Part shown: positions 6,485-8,754 of the stretch, piece by piece | Layout: each line of letters begins with the position of its first letter | How positions within the stretch are numbered: the first letter of the stretch is position 1 | Source: an uncultured Succinatimonas sp. | GTDB lineage: Bacteria > Pseudomonadota > Gammaproteobacteria > Enterobacterales > Succinivibrionaceae | Assembly (NCBI GenBank): GCA_937880335.1 | Contig: CALFLJ010000227.1 | Location: 1-8,754 of the forward strand | Direction of reading: 5' to 3' | DNA: 8,754 nucleotides | Made by a program: the position numbers and the translations under genes | Notes under the pieces: model-generated | Told to the model about the DNA's origin: nothing | Seen by the model: only the letters and a program-made list of their open reading frames with translations | Databases searched by the model: none

Positions 6485-6497
6485 TAAAATATAAACA
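6485..6497 (+). promoter_or_regulatory. Proposed promoter of the dehydrogenase
   Basis: TAAAAT at 6485-6490 is a good -10 (5 of 6 to TATAAT). There is no clear -35, as expected where CRP at -41.5 substitutes for it. The predicted start near 6497 gives an 86-nt leader. TATAAA at 6490-6495 is a competing -10 shifted by 5 bp, with TTGTCA at 15-bp spacing. Confidence 0.45.
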
Positions 6498-6537
6498 AAA
6501 TTAATCTTAATAAAGATAAATCTGTTTACACAAATTC

Positions 6538-6557
6538 GAGCATTAAGCTCTTTTTTT
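6538..6557 (+). terminator. Terminator-like leader hairpin
   Basis: GAGC (6538-6541) and GCTC (6547-6550) form a short 4-bp stem with a 5-nt loop, followed directly by seven T. It has the form of a weak intrinsic terminator but sits in the leader, 25 nt before the dehydrogenase ATG. The stem is too short to be efficient on its own; it may be a pause or attenuation site, or chance. Confidence 0.3.
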
Positions 6558-6582
6558 AGGTTTAGCACCTGGAGAAATTAAG

Positions 6583-7641
6583 ATGAAAGCTGTTGTTTTA
6601 CACAAAAAATTAGACATTCGTTACGAAGATGTTCCTGATGCAACAATCAAGGATCCAAAAGAAGTCATCGTTAAGATGCTTGCTGGTGGTATTTGTGGTT
6701 CTGATCAGCATTACTATTCATTTGGTGCTAATGGTTCTGCAATCGTTGTTCGTGAGCCTTTAGTATTAGGACATGAGGGCTGCGGTATTGTTGAAGAAGT
6801 TGGTTCTGGTGTAACAAAAGTAAAGAAAGGAGATCTCGTAGTATTACGTCCAGCCCGTCCTTGCTTTGATTGCTATTACTGCAACCGTCATGAATATACC
6901 TATTGCGAAAACATGAAGCACCTAGGTTCAGCTGCAACCATGCCACATGTAACAGGTTTATTCTCAGAATACTGTACCGTTCACGAAGTACAATGTGGTG
7001 TTGTTAAGAATTTAACCCCTGCTGTTGGTGCTTTTGCTGAGCCTTTAGGCATTGCCTACAGTGGAATTTCATCCTGCGGAGGCAGTCTCTTAGGTAAAGA
7101 TGTTGCTGTTATGGGTGCAGGTCCTATTGGTTGCTTATGCGCAGCTGCAGCTAAAACATGCGGAGCTAACTCCGTAACTGTTATCGATATCCGTCAACAG
7201 CCACTTGATATTGCTTTAAAGATGGGTGCAGATGTTATTTGCAACTCTAAAGACAATCCAGAGCAAATAGAGAAATGGTCTGAGCATAAGGGATCCTTCG
7301 ATATTGGTATTGAAGCTACTGGTAATGGCTTTGCTGCTGTTCAGTTAATGAAATTAGTTCGTCCTACAGGTGTTATTTCTCAGGTTGGTATGTATGCTCA
7401 AGGCCATGAGGTTAAGGACTTTGGACCATTTGCTGTTAAGGGCTTAAAGTGGAACTCAGTATTCCGTTTCTACGACGAGTTTGGAGCTGTTTGCTCAGCT
7501 TTAGATCGTGGAATCATCGATCCTTTACCACTACTCTCAGCCTCTTTCGATGCAAGTAAGCCTGTAGAAGCTATGGAAGCTGCTTTGTCTCCTGAGACTA
7601 TGAAAGTTCAGTTCACTTTCAATGGCTATGATGGTAAGTAA
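6583..7641 (+). CDS. idnD: Zinc alcohol dehydrogenase, L-idonate 5-dehydrogenase-like
   Basis: IdnD-type enzymes oxidise L-idonate to 5-ketogluconate with NAD(P) in the cytoplasm. The 352-residue protein is a medium-chain dehydrogenase. The catalytic zinc site is C38 (GGICGSD), H64-E65 (VLGHE) and E153 (FAEPL); the structural zinc cysteines are C94, C97, C100 and C108. The Rossmann motif is GAGPIG (178-183), with D202 ending the second strand, which favours NAD over NADP. Segments shared with E. coli IdnD include GGICGSDxHYY, GSA..PHV.G, AFAEPL, QVGM and PLPLLSA. GGAG lies 8 nt before the ATG. The exact substrate (L-idonate, L-gulonate, a polyol) cannot be settled from sequence. It is GC-richer (roughly 40-45% versus under 30% for rapZ, by eye) with tight T/C-ending codons (GGT, GCT, CGT), suggesting high expression or transfer. 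It stands alone, with no kinase, transporter or regulator beside it. Confidence 0.85.
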   Translation: MKAVVLHKKLDIRYEDVPDATIKDPKEVIVKMLAGGICGSDQHYYSFGANGSAIVVREPLVLGHEGCGIVEEVGSGVTKVKKGDLVVLRPARPCFDCYYCNRHEYTYCENMKHLGSAATMPHVTGLFSEYCTVHEVQCGVVKNLTPAVGAFAEPLGIAYSGISSCGGSLLGKDVAVMGAGPIGCLCAAAAKTCGANSVTVIDIRQQPLDIALKMGADVICNSKDNPEQIEKWSEHKGSFDIGIEATGNGFAAVQLMKLVRPTGVISQVGMYAQGHEVKDFGPFAVKGLKWNSVFRFYDEFGAVCSALDRGIIDPLPLLSASFDASKPVEAMEAALSPETMKVQFTFNGYDGK

Positions 7642-7662
7642 TTAGCTTAGAAATAGATACTC

Positions 7663-7712
7663 TTGACAATAACTCGGATTTTCATATTTTATTTCATATG
7701 AGTAAGTCCGAG
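7663..7712. repeat. Inverted repeat and promoter-like motif after the dehydrogenase
   Basis: CTCGGA (7673-7678) pairs with TCCGAG (7707-7712), and TCATAT (7682-7687) with ATATGA (7696-7701), with small bulges between, giving a long imperfect hairpin with an 8-nt loop. A perfect TTGACA sits just before it at 7663-7668, with TATTTT at 7685-7690 (16-bp spacing). The hairpin has no T-tract. It may be part of the dehydrogenase terminator region or the end of a mobile element. Confidence 0.4.
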
Positions 7713-7715
7713 ATT

Positions 7716-7742
7716 ATAGCCCCCCACTAGTTGGGGGGCTAT
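7716..7742. terminator. GC-rich hairpin, probable bidirectional terminator
   Basis: ATAGCCCCCCA and TGGGGGGCTAT form a perfect 11-bp stem with a 5-nt loop, by far the most stable hairpin in this AT-rich window. It lies about 75 bp after the dehydrogenase stop and about 50 bp after the stop of the - strand transposase remnant, so it could end transcripts from both sides. The missing T-run weakens the terminator call. Confidence 0.55.
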
Positions 7743-7791
7743 GTATTATAGAGCTTATTCTAACTCCCCACTAAATCCTTTAAAAAGGAGC

Positions 7792-8608
7792 TTAACCAAT
7801 ATAATATTCAGCTTCTCCATCATCTGCGATTCCATCTTTTATATACTTATAATTATCCTTGGGTAGTTCTACTCCAAAAGCTTTACATTTGATTTCATCA
7901 AAGTAATAGTCTTCTTTAAAGCTAGTCAGCATAATAGTATTTAAATCAGCTAACAGTCTGCTTGGCTGTTATAATTATCAAATCTAATTTTGGCTTTCTT
8001 AGCTTCATTTGATTTCTCATATGCTCTAATTCTGAATGATATGAGATTAGATATATAGCAGTAGCTAGAAGCAGGCATAGGAATATACATTTTAGAGTCC
8101 TATCATCAGATAAAAAAGATCGATAACCACCTTATTTAGGTTTCAAAGTACTGTTGGTTGTTATCAAACTCATCCCCCTTATCGATTTATATAATTGGCA
8201 CTATCCTCATCTTCTCTTTCACCAGTTACTAAAGCTAAGTATTCAAGTAAGTTCTTAAACTACGATATACAAACAACATTGCACTTATAAATTGGTAATG
8301 GCACAATGAAAATGATCTTAAAAGATCATCTCAAAATCTATTTCATTACCATATGTTAATAGCATTAAATGAGGAAATATCATTATTAGTAATTTCCTTA
8401 AATTAAGTATTTAACTGTGTATCATTTTTTCGATGACAAAGGCTATCTTAAAGCTACGATTAAACTTGTTAAATACTTGTTTTAAAGCATCCCCAATAGC
8501 TATTTGATCAATAAACATGTCTATAGCCCAGGTAGCACCTACAAGTTTATTTTCAACTTTTAGAGAGTGAAATAGAATCTGTGTACCCCAATTTAAGTCT
8601 GATGCCAT
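7792..8608 (-). pseudogene. Decayed IS4/IS1634-like transposase
   Basis: Read on the - strand this is one broken gene. The N-terminal piece (8608 down to 8411) contains KLVGATWAIDMFIDQIAIGD, then ALKQVF and FVIEKMIHS; the GATxxID and distal L..F pattern resembles the N-terminus of IS1634-type transposases. After its stop the next residues would read LNT, as if a CAA had become TAA. Other pieces follow in different frames: FKNLLEYLALVTGEREDE... (8259-8182), DSKMYIPMPASSYCYISN... (8099-7953), and the C-terminus RLLADLNTIMLTSFKEDYYF... (7959-7795, stop 7792-7794). The total, about 0.8 kb, is far short of the usual 1.6-1.8 kb, so the catalytic core is deleted, and at least three frameshifts or stops remain. 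Family assignment is by pattern only; the coding nature of the pieces is clearer than the family. Confidence 0.55.
8293..8351. repeat. Nested inverted repeat inside the transposase remnant
   Basis: Outer arms TGGTAATG (8293-8300) and CATTACCA (8344-8351) enclose an inner perfect hairpin, ATGATCTT (8312-8319) with AAGATCAT (8322-8329). A further 7-bp inverted repeat, AGGAAAT/ATTTCCT, lies at 8372-8398. The region of about 8264-8408 has no recognisable coding fragment, so these may mark a small inserted element or the scar of a deletion. Confidence 0.45.
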
Positions 8609-8625
8609 TTTATGACTTAAATTGG
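8588..8625. repeat. 12-bp perfect inverted repeat between divergent transposases
   Basis: CCAATTTAAGTC (8588-8599) and GACTTAAATTGG (8614-8625) are perfect reverse complements separated by 14 nt. The left arm lies within the first codons of the - strand transposase remnant (DLNW), and the right arm ends 7 nt before the IS256-type ATG at 8633. It could be a hairpin that limits read-through into the transposase, or a recombination scar. Confidence 0.5.
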
Positions 8626-8632
8626 TTTTATT

Positions 8633-8754
8633 ATGGCAAGAATCAAACGTAGCCCAGCAGCATTAAAAATAGCAGATCTAATCCTTAAAACTATGACATA
8701 AAAATGCCCAAGACATAAATGAGGCATTAAAGGATGTATTTGGCCCTTTATTTG
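8633..8754 (+). pseudogene. IS256-family transposase, 5' end only, frameshifted
   Basis: The frame from ATG 8633 reads MARIKRSPAALKIADLIL and stops at TAA 8699-8701. In the next frame the sequence continues as KNAQDINEALKDVFGPLF to the window end. Together these match the conserved N-terminus of IS256-family transposases, including the NAQD..EALKD.FGP segment. Adding one A to each of two A-runs (8687-8690 and 8700-8704) restores a smooth ILKNYDIKNAQD join, so two single-base losses in homopolymers explain the break. IS256 transposases are made from one frame without programmed frameshifting, so this is a pseudogene or a sequencing error. The rest of the gene lies beyond the window. No Shine-Dalgarno is visible. 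Confidence 0.7.

Larger units (their letters stand above)
6228..6582. other. Regulatory gap between rapZ and the dehydrogenase
   Basis: No gene is supported in these 355 bp. The usual npr gene is absent; I see no NPr-like remnant. A weak hairpin (ATCTTT 6292-6297 with AGAGAT 6303-6308, one G-U pair) precedes an A-rich run and T5 and could end the rapZ message. A perfect TTGACA occurs at 6278-6283, but no good -10 lies at 16-18 bp. The 3' half holds the control elements of the dehydrogenase, listed separately. Confidence 0.6.

Noticed and set aside
8186..8205. Sigma-54-like TTGGCAC at 8186-8191
   Set aside because: No TTGC-type -12 element at the required spacing, and it lies within a pseudogene.
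8405..8430. Left terminal inverted repeat of the IS256 element (sequence around TTAACTGTGTATC)
   Set aside because: It resembles ends I recall for this family, but it lies over 200 bp from the ATG and overlaps the other transposase remnant; without the right end it cannot be confirmed.
8411..8608. 65-codon - strand frame as an independent small gene
   Set aside because: Its sequence looks like the N-terminus of a transposase and further fragments of the same kind continue downstream in other frames, so it is part of a pseudogene.
1..8754. CRISPR array, tRNA, rRNA or defence genes
   Set aside because: No regularly spaced repeats, no cloverleaf or rRNA-like sequence, and no recognisable defence proteins were seen.

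Overview
The window is a low-GC stretch (about 30% GC by eye) with the conserved gammaproteobacterial order kdsC-lptC-lptA-lptB-rpoN-hpf-ptsN-rapZ, all on the + strand. Gene order and protein sequence both point to a gammaproteobacterium making Kdo-containing lipopolysaccharide. The low GC, a damaged rpoN and decayed transposase genes suggest a host-associated or otherwise reducing lineage. The exact family cannot be fixed from this window; Succinivibrionaceae or Pasteurellales/Orbales relatives are possible guesses only.

Layout. Positions 1-373 are AT-rich and non-coding. Positions 374-2712 hold four overlapping genes for LPS: KdsC makes Kdo from Kdo-8-phosphate, LptC and LptA are the inner-membrane anchor and periplasmic bridge of LPS export, and LptB is its ATPase. 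From 2728 to 4288 lies rpoN (sigma-54), interrupted by a frameshift best explained by a 14-nt deletion in Region I. Then come hpf (ribosome hibernation) with a probable own promoter and a strong terminator, ptsN (EIIA-Ntr), and rapZ (control of GlmZ/GlmS amino-sugar synthesis). The usual next gene, npr (NPr phosphocarrier), is absent.

In its place, after a 355-bp regulatory-looking gap, is a zinc alcohol dehydrogenase closest to L-idonate 5-dehydrogenase (6583-7641). It has a clearly higher GC content and tighter codon use than its neighbours. Its upstream region holds a 9/10 CRP site centred exactly 41.5 bp from a plausible start site, and a palindrome that fits the FadR/GntR operator consensus between the -35 and -10 positions. 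This is the layout of a catabolite-activated, sugar-acid-repressed gene.

From about 7643 onward the sequence is an insertion-sequence graveyard: two hairpins after the dehydrogenase, a multiply broken IS4/IS1634-like transposase on the - strand (7792-8608), several inverted repeats, and the frameshifted start of an IS256-family transposase running off the + strand end.

No clearly new multigene system is visible. The most unusual items are the kdsC leader, where a perfect hairpin lies exactly between a Shine-Dalgarno sequence and the start codon so that folding would restore 7-nt spacing, the rpoN lesion, and the compact control region of the dehydrogenase.
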